Source: Simiduia aestuariiviva
GTDB lineage: Bacteria > Pseudomonadota > Gammaproteobacteria > Pseudomonadales > Cellvibrionaceae
Length of the DNA stretch: 64,000 nt
Assembly: GCF_014192475.1 (NCBI RefSeq)
Contig: NZ_JACHXZ010000004.1
Span: 485,348-549,347 of the forward strand
Reading direction: 5' to 3'
The notes below the pieces were generated by a model. It was not told where the DNA came from and did not search any database. It saw nothing but the letters and a program-made list of their open reading frames with translations. The position numbers were made by a program, and so were the translations under genes. How positions within the stretch are numbered: position 1 is the first letter of the stretch; the number at the start of each line of letters is the position of its first letter. Of this stretch, positions 28,206 to 36,633 are shown piece by piece.

Positions 28206-28915
28206 TCCACTTTGATCGCGTAGCTAAGCGCTATAGCAACGGTTTTGAAGCGCTTAAAAGTGTCAGCTTTGACATTGCCGCAGGTGAAATGGTGTTTCTC
28301 ACGGGGCACTCTGGGGCGGGTAAAAGCACGCTGCTCAAGTTGATCATGGCCATGGAGCAACCGAGCCGAGGTCAGGTATTGGTCAATGGCTCCAACCTCA
28401 ACCGTTTGGCCGATCGGCACATTCCGCTGCACCGACGCCAAATCGGTGTGGTTTTCCAAAACCACCAACTGTTGTTCGATCGCAGCGTTTTCGACAATGT
28501 GGCGCTGCCCCTCGTAATCGCGGGCTTTCCCCCTTCCGATGTGGGCCGCAGGGTGCGTGCGGCGCTGGATAAGGTGGGGTTATTGCACAAGGAAGCGCGC
28601 AATCCGCTGGAGCTTTCAGGTGGCGAACAGCAGCGCGTGGGCATCGCGCGCGCCGTGGTCAATAAGCCCAAAATATTGTTGGCTGATGAGCCCACGGGCA
28701 ACCTCGACCCCGAGCTGTCTGCTGAAATAATGGAGCTGTTTCGACAATTCAATGAAGTGGGCGTTACGCTGCTCATCGCCAGTCACGATATCGAACTGCT
28801 GCGACGTCAACAAAAACGCGTATTGGCTCTGCGCGAAGGCGAGCTATTGAGTGATCAGGTGCCGACGGCCCTTCACTCAGATGGCGCCAAAGGTCATCGA
28901 GGTCACCATGAGTAG
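28202..28915 (+). CDS. ftsE: Cell-division ABC ATPase FtsE
   Basis: 237 residues. Walker A GHSGAGKST, Q-loop in FQNHQLL, signature LSGGEQQRVGIARA, Walker B ILLADEPTGNLD. With FtsX it controls septal amidase activation. The 4-base overlap with ftsY and the start of ftsX inside its 3' end indicate tight translational coupling. The C-terminal tail ([10 protein letters not shown]) is His-rich. Confidence 0.97.
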   Translation: MIHFDRVAKRYSNGFEALKSVSFDIAAGEMVFLTGHSGAGKSTLLKLIMAMEQPSRGQVLVNGSNLNRLADRHIPLHRRQIGVVFQNHQLLFDRSVFDNVALPLVIAGFPPSDVGRRVRAALDKVGLLHKEARNPLELSGGEQQRVGIARAVVNKPKILLADEPTGNLDPELSAEIMELFRQFNEVGVTLLIASHDIELLRRQQKRVLALREGELLSDQVPTALHSDGAKGHRGHHE

Positions 28916-29891
28916 GGCTCGCAAGGCGCCACTACCCACTCGTGCCGGTGCGCGGCCAAAAGTGACTGGCGTCAGCGATCGCGCACGGGCCTGGCGCCAG
29001 CACCACGGGCGCTCTGCACGGGATAGTTTAAGGCGCTTGCTGGTAGTCCCCGTGCGCTCCACGCTGACCGTGTTGATGTTGGGGATTGCGCTGGCGCTAC
29101 CGGCATTGTTATATCTCGCGCTGGCCAATGTGGGGCAGCTATCGGGCCATTGGGCCAGCAGTCACCAAATGTCGGCCTATTTAAAAGCCGGTGCACGCCC
29201 AGCTGCAGTAGAGGCCTTGACGGCTACATTGCGGGCGCGCCCCGACGTGGCCGCGGTGACTGCCATCTCGCCCGAGCAAGGCCTAGCTGAGTTCGCGCGC
29301 CAAACGGGTCTCACGGGCGCACTTGCAAATGTGAAGAACAATCCGCTGCCGTGGGTGTTATTAGTGCAGCCCGTAGGCACGGCACCTGAATCACTGGCCA
29401 CCTTGCGCGATCAATTGGCGGCTGAATTAGTCGTGGACGAAGTGCGTCTCGACATGGCGTGGTTGACGCGTCTGCAAGCCATCATGCAGCTGGGGCAGCG
29501 CTTTGCTTTAGGATTGGGCTGCCTACTGGGCCTGGGGATGCTGCTTGCGATCGGCAATACCTTGCGCCTAGCCATCGAGAATCGACGTGAAGAAATTTTG
29601 GTGGTGAAACTGGTGGGCGGCACCGACGCCTTTGTGCGCCGTCCGTTTCTCTACACGGGCCTCTGGTATGGCGCCGGTGGCGGCATTTGGGCGCTTGTGT
29701 TGACCCAACTGGGCCTGTGGTTGGTGTCAAAGCCCGTGGCTCAGCTGGCCAACAGCTATGGCAGCCAGTTTACCCTGCAGGGGCTGGGTGCTGGGGAGAC
29801 CTTGATTTTGTTGATGGTCGCCCTAATTATAGGTTGGCTGGGCGCGTGGCTCGCGGTAGGTCGTCACTTGCGCGATATAAAACCCCAGTAG
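28908..29891 (+). CDS. ftsX: Cell-division permease FtsX
   Basis: 327 residues from ATG 28908, chosen because GAGG lies just upstream and the product begins [13 protein letters not shown]; it overlaps the ftsE stop by 8 bases. A long basic cytoplasmic N-terminus (about 55 residues), a first membrane segment, a periplasmic domain, and three further membrane segments at the C-terminus give the FtsX layout. Works with FtsE at the divisome. Confidence 0.94.
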   Translation: MSRARKAPLPTRAGARPKVTGVSDRARAWRQHHGRSARDSLRRLLVVPVRSTLTVLMLGIALALPALLYLALANVGQLSGHWASSHQMSAYLKAGARPAAVEALTATLRARPDVAAVTAISPEQGLAEFARQTGLTGALANVKNNPLPWVLLVQPVGTAPESLATLRDQLAAELVVDEVRLDMAWLTRLQAIMQLGQRFALGLGCLLGLGMLLAIGNTLRLAIENRREEILVVKLVGGTDAFVRRPFLYTGLWYGAGGGIWALVLTQLGLWLVSKPVAQLANSYGSQFTLQGLGAGETLILLMVALIIGWLGAWLAVGRHLRDIKPQ

Positions 29892-29962
29892 CGCCCTCGG
29901 TGGGTGCGCAAATACCCCTGCTGCCCCCAATTTTTGGTGGTTTCGCTGAATTTTTTACTCAG

Positions 29963-29991
29963 TTGGCAGTCAAAAGCGGTAGTGCTACACT
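29963..29991 (+). promoter_or_regulatory. Sigma-70 promoter for rpoH
   Basis: TTGGCA (29963-29968), 17-base spacer, TACACT (29986-29991). About 25 bases before the rpoH ATG, so the leader would be short. Confidence 0.6.
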
Positions 29992-30016
29992 CACGCGGTT
30001 GTTTTTGGAGGTAAAC

Positions 30017-30871
30017 ATGAGTACTAGTCTGCAACCTATTGGCGTCTTGGCCCCCGGTGCCAATCTGAATGCCTATATTCAGGCCGTTAATGGGTTCTCG
30101 ATTTTGTCAGCTGAAGAAGAAAAGCAGCTGGCTGAAGACCTTTACTACCATGAGAACCTAGAAGCGGCCCGTCGGCTGGTCATGGCGCACCTGCGGTTTG
30201 TGGTGCACATCGCCAAGTCCTACTCCGGCTACGGTTTGGCTGAGGCTGATCTCATCCAAGAGGGCAATGTCGGCCTGATGAAGGCGGTAAAGCGCTTCAA
30301 CCCTGAGCGCGGTGTGCGTTTGGTGAGCTTCGCCGTGCATTGGATTAAGGCCGAAATCCACGAATTCATTCTGCGCAACTGGCGCATTGTGAAAGTGGCA
30401 ACCACTAAGGCCCAGCGCAAATTGTTCTTTAACTTGCGTGGCGCCAAGAAAAAGCTGGCGTGGCTGTCGCACGATGAAGCCAAGGCCATTGCTAAAGATT
30501 TAGATGTCGACGTCAAGCACGTGTACGAAATGGAGGGCCGACTGTCCTCCTACGACGCAGGGTTTGACGCCGGTGCTGATGACGATGACGAAAGCGCCTA
30601 CCAAGCGCCCGCCAACTATTTAGAGGATCATCGTTACGATCCGGCTCAGCAGTTGGAAGACGCCAACTGGGAAGCCTCTAACGTCAACAGCCTAGAGCTA
30701 GCCCTTGAACAGCTCGATGAGCGCAGTCGCGATATTCTCCAGCGCCGCTGGCTCAATGAAGACAAGGCTACCCTGCACGATCTGGCCGCCGTCTACGGCG
30801 TTTCCGCTGAGCGTATTCGCCAGCTGGAAAAAAATGCCATGAAAAAAGTGAAGGCGATGATGGAGGCCTAG
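30017..30871 (+). CDS. rpoH: RNA polymerase sigma-32 factor
   Basis: Heat-shock sigma factor, 284 residues. ATG at 30017 with a GGAGGT site. Region 2 ([14 protein letters not shown], then [17 protein letters not shown]), the RpoH box ([15 protein letters not shown]-type segment), and region 4 ([19 protein letters not shown]) are all present. Follows ftsX in the standard order ftsY-ftsE-ftsX-rpoH. Confidence 0.97.
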   Translation: MSTSLQPIGVLAPGANLNAYIQAVNGFSILSAEEEKQLAEDLYYHENLEAARRLVMAHLRFVVHIAKSYSGYGLAEADLIQEGNVGLMKAVKRFNPERGVRLVSFAVHWIKAEIHEFILRNWRIVKVATTKAQRKLFFNLRGAKKKLAWLSHDEAKAIAKDLDVDVKHVYEMEGRLSSYDAGFDAGADDDDESAYQAPANYLEDHRYDPAQQLEDANWEASNVNSLELALEQLDERSRDILQRRWLNEDKATLHDLAAVYGVSAERIRQLEKNAMKKVKAMMEA

Positions 30872-30893
30872 CGCATCCGTTGTTTGACCCGTG

Positions 30894-30922
30894 AAGCCGC
30901 GCCTGTCGCGGCTTTCTTTTTT
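30894..30922 (+). terminator. Intrinsic terminator after rpoH
   Basis: AAGCCGCG / CGCGGCTT stem with a CCTGT-type loop and a run TTCTTTTTT. Confidence 0.88.
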
Positions 30923-30970
30923 AGCGCCTAGGCACAGGCTTTAGCGGCGCGGCACCCGGCACACATCACT

Positions 30971-31357
30971 ATGACCTCTAAACACCTACTAATCCTCGCC
31001 GCGCTTTGCGGTGCCCTAGCCGTATTGCTGGGCGCCTTCGGTGCGCACGGGCTGGACGCGGTGTTGACGGAGAGTCAATTGACGACCTGGCGCACTGCAG
31101 TGCACTACCATCAGCTACACGCGGTCCTCGCGTTGGCCCTGTGCATGCGATTACTTTCAGATCCGGTTGGGCGATTGCGCCGAGCCATCTATGCTGTGTT
31201 GTTCGGGATATTGCTGTTTGCGGGCTCCCTCTATGGCATGGCTCTGGGCGGCCCGCGCTGGCTTGGCCCGATTACGCCGCTTGGTGGCGGCTTGTTAATT
31301 ATCGGTTGGTTGTTGGTAGCGGCCTATGCCCTGCGACTGCCGGCCCCAGAACGGTGA
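30971..31357 (+). CDS. DUF423 (YgdD) inner-membrane protein
   Basis: 128 residues with four hydrophobic segments and the typical beginning LLILAALCGALAVLLGAFGAHGL. Function of the family is unknown. Three bases separate its stop from trmB. Confidence 0.92.
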   Translation: MTSKHLLILAALCGALAVLLGAFGAHGLDAVLTESQLTTWRTAVHYHQLHAVLALALCMRLLSDPVGRLRRAIYAVLFGILLFAGSLYGMALGGPRWLGPITPLGGGLLIIGWLLVAAYALRLPAPER

Positions 31358-31360
31358 ATT

Positions 31361-32098
31361 ATGAACGCTACTCCACTGCCAGGTATTGAAGATGAGCACG
31401 GCTTTACGCCGCGTCCGGAATACAAAAAGAAATCCATCCGCAGTTTTGTCATTCGCGCCGGGCGCATGACACCCGCGCAACGCAGTGCCTTTGAGCGCCA
31501 GTGGGCGCAATATGGTTTGAGCCTGTTCAGCGGCCCACTCGATGCCGATGCCGCCTTTGGCCGCTCGGCACCCCTGGTATTGGAAGTGGGATTTGGCATG
31601 GGCGACTCCCTGTTGGCGATGGCCAAAGCCGAGCCCGACAAAAATTTTATTGGCATTGAAGTGCACCCCCCAGGCGTTGGTCGCTTGCTCAACAATGCTG
31701 CCGACGCGGGCATCACCAATTTGCGCGTCTATATGGCCGATGCTAACGATGTGCTGTCGGATTGCATCGCGGAAGAATCCCTGGCGCGTTTTCAATTGTA
31801 TTTTCCCGATCCATGGCACAAAAAAAAGCACCAAAAACGCCGGATTGTACAGCCCGCTTTCGCCCAAATGGTGCGCACCAAATTGACGCCGGGTGGTGTT
31901 TTTCATCTGGCCACTGATTGGGAGCACTATGCCGATCACATGATGGAAGTGATGAGCAATGCCGAGGGTTTTAGCAATCAAGCTGGCGAATATTTGTTTG
32001 CTGAGCGACCCGACTACCGCCCAATCACCAAGTTTGAAAAGCGCGGTGAGCGATTGGGACACGGCGTTTGGGATTTGTTGTTCGAGAAGCACGCATAA
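31361..32098 (+). CDS. trmB: tRNA (guanine-N7-)-methyltransferase TrmB
   Basis: Methylates G46 of tRNA. 245 residues. [15 protein letters not shown]-terminal element, SAM-binding [19 protein letters not shown], and the catalytic/tRNA-binding [16 protein letters not shown] (about residues 147-162). Probably co-transcribed with the DUF423 gene. Confidence 0.97.
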   Translation: MNATPLPGIEDEHGFTPRPEYKKKSIRSFVIRAGRMTPAQRSAFERQWAQYGLSLFSGPLDADAAFGRSAPLVLEVGFGMGDSLLAMAKAEPDKNFIGIEVHPPGVGRLLNNAADAGITNLRVYMADANDVLSDCIAEESLARFQLYFPDPWHKKKHQKRRIVQPAFAQMVRTKLTPGGVFHLATDWEHYADHMMEVMSNAEGFSNQAGEYLFAERPDYRPITKFEKRGERLGHGVWDLLFEKHA

Positions 32099-32356
32099 AT
32101 CTGCCCGCATCCTTGCAAAACCAATCGCCCTTGCCCACAATCGCCTGCGGTATCAGTGCAATCTGGTTACAACAATAAAGAGGGGCGTGACTCCGTGGGG
32201 AAAGGGACTGTCTTTTCAACGAAAAGAAGCTGGGCGTTCGATTTCTCCTTTTCATTTTAGATGTAGTGCGTCGTTGAGATGCCGCCGGCGTGTGTGTAGC
32301 GTATTAAACGCCGCACGCTCTTGCCAAACCATTATAGAAACCAAAGGAGAGATTCG

Positions 32357-33466
32357 ATGAAAAAAGTCATGATGATGTTGCCCCTAGCGTTAGCTGTGGC
32401 GGCCACCACTGTTCAAGCCGATCAAATGGGCTTTGAAGTTACTGCCGGCGTCAACGCCACTAATTGGGATGAAGATCGCGGCGTGGAAGACAGCACCGGC
32501 TGGATGGGAGCACTAGGCTATCGCATCGACGATCGCTGGGGAATGGAAGTAATGTACGTTGCCAACGATTCAGAATACGATGCTACAGCTACCGAAATTG
32601 ACGGCCAGCAGTTGAGCGTCAATGCCCTTTACCACTTCCGCCCTGAAAGCAGCGTGCAACCCTTCTTTGTGATGGGTGCGGGTAAAAACCGCTATGAAGT
32701 TGCCGGTGTTGGAAGCAGTGAAACCACCTTTAACGTGGGCGCAGGGGTTAAAGCCTACTTGAGCGACAACTTCTTGGTGCGCGGCGACATGCGCGGTATT
32801 CGCGGTTCAGATAACAGTGAGTTCGATTTAGGCACCAACATCGCATTGACCTACTTCTTTGGCGTGCGCGATGAACCTGCGCGCCCCGCGCCCGTTGCCG
32901 CACCTTCTGATGCCGATAATGATGGCGTAATAGATACGCAAGATGCCTGCCCACAAACACCTGCTGGTGTAGCAGTTGATCGCCGCGGTTGCCCCAAGGA
33001 TTCTGACAACGACGGCGTTGCCGATTACATGGACAAGTGCCCAGATACCAAAGCGGGCTTGAAGGTTGATGAAAAGGGTTGTGCTATTTCGTTGACGGAA
33101 GCTGTGGAAATCAAGCTGGATGTCAATTTTGATAATAATGCCGCAGTGGTTAAGTCTCAGTACTTTGAAGAGATTGGTGCGGTCGCTACCTTTATGAAGA
33201 GCTACAAAGATACCGTGGTTGAGCTACAGGGCTTCACCGATTCCCGTGGTTCTGAAGCTTATAATCAGGCGCTCTCACAACGTCGTGCAAATGCTGTGCG
33301 CGACGTGTTAATTCAGCGTTTTGGTTTGGCGGCTGAGCGCGTGAAGGCGGTTGGTTACGGTGAAGCAAATCCGGTAGCCTCTAATGATACGGCTGAAGGT
33401 CGCGAAGCCAACCGTCGCGTTGTGGCTTCAGTGCAATCAAAAAAGACCACACAAATCCGTAAATAA
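32357..33466 (+). CDS. OmpA-family outer-membrane protein with calcium-binding TSP3 repeats
   Basis: 369 residues from ATG 32357 (AAAGGAGAG site). Signal peptide ending VQADQ; an N-terminal eight-stranded beta barrel (about 22-185); a Pro/Ala linker; two thrombospondin type-3 repeats with the DADNDGVIDTQDACP / DSDNDGVADYMDKCP pattern (about 195-245), which bind Ca2+ in this family; and a C-terminal OmpA peptidoglycan-binding domain with LQGFTDSRGSEAYNQALSQ and R residues near the end. A major structural porin of the OprF type. The 258-base upstream gap has no gene and carries a stem (CGGCGT/ACGCCG) within the probable leader. Confidence 0.93.
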   Translation: MKKVMMMLPLALAVAATTVQADQMGFEVTAGVNATNWDEDRGVEDSTGWMGALGYRIDDRWGMEVMYVANDSEYDATATEIDGQQLSVNALYHFRPESSVQPFFVMGAGKNRYEVAGVGSSETTFNVGAGVKAYLSDNFLVRGDMRGIRGSDNSEFDLGTNIALTYFFGVRDEPARPAPVAAPSDADNDGVIDTQDACPQTPAGVAVDRRGCPKDSDNDGVADYMDKCPDTKAGLKVDEKGCAISLTEAVEIKLDVNFDNNAAVVKSQYFEEIGAVATFMKSYKDTVVELQGFTDSRGSEAYNQALSQRRANAVRDVLIQRFGLAAERVKAVGYGEANPVASNDTAEGREANRRVVASVQSKKTTQIRK

Positions 33467-33482
33467 CCCATACGGCAAGTAC

Positions 33483-33513
33483 AAAAAAGGCGAGCACATG
33501 CTCGCCTTTTTTA
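33483..33513. terminator. Bidirectional intrinsic terminator
   Basis: GGCGAGCA / TGCTCGCC stem flanked by A-run and T-run between the convergent OmpA-type and universal stress genes. Confidence 0.92.
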
Positions 33514-33525
33514 TGGGTAGTTTAA

Positions 33526-34389
33526 TTACGAGCGACTGACAGTCAGCAAATCCACTTCTAACAAATCCAATACTTTTTCTGCCGTGTTACCGAGCACGGT
33601 AGCCACTAAACCCGAGCGTGCGACCGTACCCATAATGATAAGGTCCGCGTGTAGGGCTTGCACAGTATCGGTTAGTACATCTTTTGCGGTGCCCTCTATT
33701 AAATGTATTTGTCGCGCGGGTAAGCCAAAGCGTTGTGCAACCAATTCCACGGGCGCTTGTTCCGACTCATCAGTCCACTGAAATAATTTAATCAGTTCTG
33801 GCGTGCTATCGAGCGCGGAGACTAAGTGCAATTCTGAATTTGTTGCAGCGGCGATCTTGCGTGCTTGACTGAAGATTACGTTGTTGAGCTGCTCGTGTTC
33901 AGGGCGATTCTCTTCCAAGCTCACGGCGGCCAAAATAATGCCGTTTTGCCACGCCTCATCGGACTTTACGAGCATCACTGGACAAGGTGCCGTGCGCATC
34001 AGGTAGACGTCACTGGTACGTTTGATGGCTCGCTCTAGGGTGCTGTGTTTAAAACTGGTTTTGACGATTAGCGCGGCCCCGATACGGCCAGCGGCTTGCG
34101 CCACCATAATCTCCCACTTTTGGTTCCAGACCACCTCGCAACTCACGGGGATGTCCTGTGCCAGAAGCGGAGCCGCCAACTCATCGAGCCAGGTTCGCGT
34201 TTCCGTCAATTGGGTATGTTTTGCATCTTTGCGCGAGGAGAACTTGCCCAATTCCTGCTCGTCCAAATAGGTGCAGCAAAACAAATGAATTCGCGATTTT
34301 GTGCACAGTGCTATGGCTACAGCTCGACTCAGAGCCATCTGGTCATCGGTCAAAGGGTCAATTACGACTAACAGTGTTTGCGCATTCAT
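33526..34389 (-). CDS. Tandem universal stress protein (UspE-like)
   Basis: 287 residues with two Usp domains (about 1-145 and 150-287). The second has the ATP-binding signature GTVARSGLVATVLGNTAEKVL-like (G-2x-G-9x-G-S/T); the first is more degenerate. These proteins accumulate in stress and growth arrest; molecular role unclear. Its transcript is separate from estA, which ends in a terminator just upstream. Confidence 0.88.
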   Translation of the reverse strand: MNAQTLLVVIDPLTDDQMALSRAVAIALCTKSRIHLFCCTYLDEQELGKFSSRKDAKHTQLTETRTWLDELAAPLLAQDIPVSCEVVWNQKWEIMVAQAAGRIGAALIVKTSFKHSTLERAIKRTSDVYLMRTAPCPVMLVKSDEAWQNGIILAAVSLEENRPEHEQLNNVIFSQARKIAAATNSELHLVSALDSTPELIKLFQWTDESEQAPVELVAQRFGLPARQIHLIEGTAKDVLTDTVQALHADLIIMGTVARSGLVATVLGNTAEKVLDLLEVDLLTVSRS

Positions 34390-34452
34390 GGCCTACTCCA
34401 GAATCGTAGTTGATTATTACCATAGCAAGCTTTGCCAGATATTCCTCCTAAC

Positions 34453-34477
34453 AAAAAAACGGCGCACAAGGCGCCGT
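34453..34477 (-). terminator. Intrinsic terminator of the autotransporter gene
   Basis: AACGGCGC / GCGCCGTT perfect 8-bp stem with a 5-base loop followed by a T-run on the minus strand. Confidence 0.85.
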
Positions 34478-34504
34478 TATAAGGATTTACGCTAACTGGT
34501 GGAA

Positions 34505-36436
34505 TTAAAACCGCATGCTAACGCCAACACCTAAGAGGTCAGTGCGGTTATCGCCCCGCTCTGTGGCCCAGCTTGCACTGATGGCAGCTGCATCGCTGAT
34601 GTAATAGCTGGCCGTGAGATTGCCGTGCCAGGACTGACCTTTGTCTTGAACATAGCCGGGTAACTCATAGCTGCCCAAGGAGAGCGTTTGGTTGGTCATG
34701 GTTACCTGGTGGTCTTGCGCCTTCAGTTCTGAGCGAATGCCCCATTCAGAGGTTACGACGAGCTGGTCGGCGCGCCAGTGCACAAACAGACCCACATCGG
34801 CGGTCAGTGAGGTGTGCTCTTGATCGTCGAACGTCAGCGAGGTGGTCATACCGCCCGCTTCCGCAAAGCCATCGACGTCGATGGTCCGGTGCGCCAGCTC
34901 GATTTTAGGGCCATAGTCCCAGTTGGTGTGGGGCGAAATGTTATAGCCGTACTCTGCCGTCAGGCCCAGTGAGCTGCCATCGGTTGTGCCGGTTTCAGTG
35001 CGCATTGCGACACCCAAGGGCAAGACCCGCGCGCTGTCATAGCTTTGCTGGCCCACGTGCACACTGGCATTAGCCCAGTGGCGCGCATTGCTGTAGCCGG
35101 TAAACAGGGTGATGGCTTGGCTGCTGCCATCGAGCGTCGAGGCCGAGTCGTCAAAGCCTAGATCGCCGCTTTGCGAAGCGAAGGCGAGGCCCAAGCTCCA
35201 GCTTTCGTTCAGGCCGTATTGCAGTCCTAAACTAGCACCTTGGTGCTCGGCGTCGGCATCGGTATAACCGTTGCGCGACTGCAGGTCCATGCTCTGGCCG
35301 CTGGCGAAAATTTGCCACTGGCCCGCTTTTAAGGCGCCGCTGGCTAAATTGGCCTGCATCTGATTGCGCAGCGCGCGCTGGTCGGCATCCACAAGGCTGG
35401 CACCCAGCACTGGCAATTGCCCCACCTCTTGCGGCGCTTGAATCAGGCTGTACATGTAGTCGGCGATGATCTGTTGCGCGGCCGCCGTTGGGTGCACGCC
35501 GTCATTGAAAATGAGCTGGGTGGGATCCCCGTTACCTGCCTGTGACATACCGTAAACGGGATTTTCAAGGCAGCTGCCGCCCGACCCGTCGTAACAGGTA
35601 GCGGTTAGCATAGTGACATCCGACATAAAGCCGAATTCAGCGGGGTTGGCCAAAATCTCAGCCATTAAACCGCGTGCGTCGACGGGAATGACGTTGGCGC
35701 TGGAGGCATTCAAGCCCGCATAGAGTGTGTCGTTGTAGAGCGCACTCATGGGCGACCACAGGGGTTGTGCGCCAGAGCCTATGCCAGCGGGTGTGGTACC
35801 TACATCGGGCAGGTTGGATACCATGATGTACTGGGCACCGGCACTGTCCAACGCATTGATGCCGGCCACCAGCGTATTGGCGGCGGTGACGATGTTGGTG
35901 GCGTTGTCGGGGTCAAAGGGGTTGGTCAGGCCCAGCACATCATTGCCGCCCCCGTTGACGTAATAAAGGGTGCGCGCGCTGGCGCTCCCGTATTCGGCCA
36001 AGTAGCCATCGCGCACTTTGGCGGGCCCGGCAGCTGGGTTGAATACCGTTGAGCCATTGGCATCGGTGATGGACGCCTTAATTTGCGCAGAAGTGTAGCC
36101 GCCTACCGCGTAGTTAGTTCCCGCCGGGAAGCCGGTCACGGGGCTCGGTAGGTAAGGTGTTGAGGCCGCTAAGTAGCCGAGGCCAAGTTGCTGGCTGAGG
36201 CGCTGTACGCCCACGAGGTCCGTTTCACTGCCCGCGCCGTTGACGCGATTGGTAAAGCGCAGGCCGCTGCCAGGTACCAAATAGGTGGTATTGATGGGCC
36301 CGCCGGCATCGGGGAATTGCCCTGAATCGGAGAGGCTATCGCCGAATACGACCAGCTCGTCAAAGGGCGAGCCTGCGTGCGCAGTGGCAGCGCACATCAA
36401 GAGTGCGGCGGCTAGGGGTTTAAGGGTGGATTTCAT
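34505..36436 (-). CDS. EstA-type GDSL esterase autotransporter
   Basis: 643 residues from ATG 36436 (GAGGA site). Signal peptide to about residue 21; passenger GDSL hydrolase (about 25-330) with FGDSLSDSG (nucleophile S34), the oxyanion residues G113 and N165 (GGGND), and the catalytic D312/H315 in NDGVHP; then an autotransporter beta barrel (about 375-643) ending in ...VGVSMRF, with a terminal Phe typical of outer-membrane proteins. Surface-anchored esterase like Pseudomonas EstA, which affects rhamnolipid production and motility there. Substrate here unknown. Confidence 0.92.
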   Translation of the reverse strand: MKSTLKPLAAALLMCAATAHAGSPFDELVVFGDSLSDSGQFPDAGGPINTTYLVPGSGLRFTNRVNGAGSETDLVGVQRLSQQLGLGYLAASTPYLPSPVTGFPAGTNYAVGGYTSAQIKASITDANGSTVFNPAAGPAKVRDGYLAEYGSASARTLYYVNGGGNDVLGLTNPFDPDNATNIVTAANTLVAGINALDSAGAQYIMVSNLPDVGTTPAGIGSGAQPLWSPMSALYNDTLYAGLNASSANVIPVDARGLMAEILANPAEFGFMSDVTMLTATCYDGSGGSCLENPVYGMSQAGNGDPTQLIFNDGVHPTAAAQQIIADYMYSLIQAPQEVGQLPVLGASLVDADQRALRNQMQANLASGALKAGQWQIFASGQSMDLQSRNGYTDADAEHQGASLGLQYGLNESWSLGLAFASQSGDLGFDDSASTLDGSSQAITLFTGYSNARHWANASVHVGQQSYDSARVLPLGVAMRTETGTTDGSSLGLTAEYGYNISPHTNWDYGPKIELAHRTIDVDGFAEAGGMTTSLTFDDQEHTSLTADVGLFVHWRADQLVVTSEWGIRSELKAQDHQVTMTNQTLSLGSYELPGYVQDKGQSWHGNLTASYYISDAAAISASWATERGDNRTDLLGVGVSMRF

Positions 36437-36478
36437 TGCGTCATTCCTCATTACGACCATCCATAATCGTGGTGGTAT

Positions 36479-36508
36479 TTATTATTTTGGCTGCTGTCTG
36501 GGTGACAA
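36479..36508 (-). promoter_or_regulatory. Possible promoter of the estA-type gene
   Basis: On the minus strand TTGTCA, 18-base spacer, TAATAA, about 45 bases before the ATG. Confidence 0.4.
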
Positions 36509-36568
36509 CAGCGGTGTGGCAAGCTGCGCAAAAACCGAATGCGTTCAGTGATTTATAGTTGTAGTTTC

Positions 36569-36602
36569 ACTGATACGCACTTGATCATAAGGGGGATCAG
36601 TG
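36569..36602. repeat. Inverted repeat CACTGAT / ATCAGTG
   Basis: Seven-base arms separated by 20 bases between the ABC-F and autotransporter genes; too wide for a simple hairpin terminator, possibly a regulator site. Low certainty. Confidence 0.35.
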
Positions 36603-36633
36603 AGCGATACCAGCCGCGCGTCTGACCTTTTAG

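Noticed and set aside
32168-32180. A-rich stretch in the leader of the OmpA gene as an Hfq/Crc site
   Set aside because: Far (about 180 bases) from the start and short; insufficient without other evidence.
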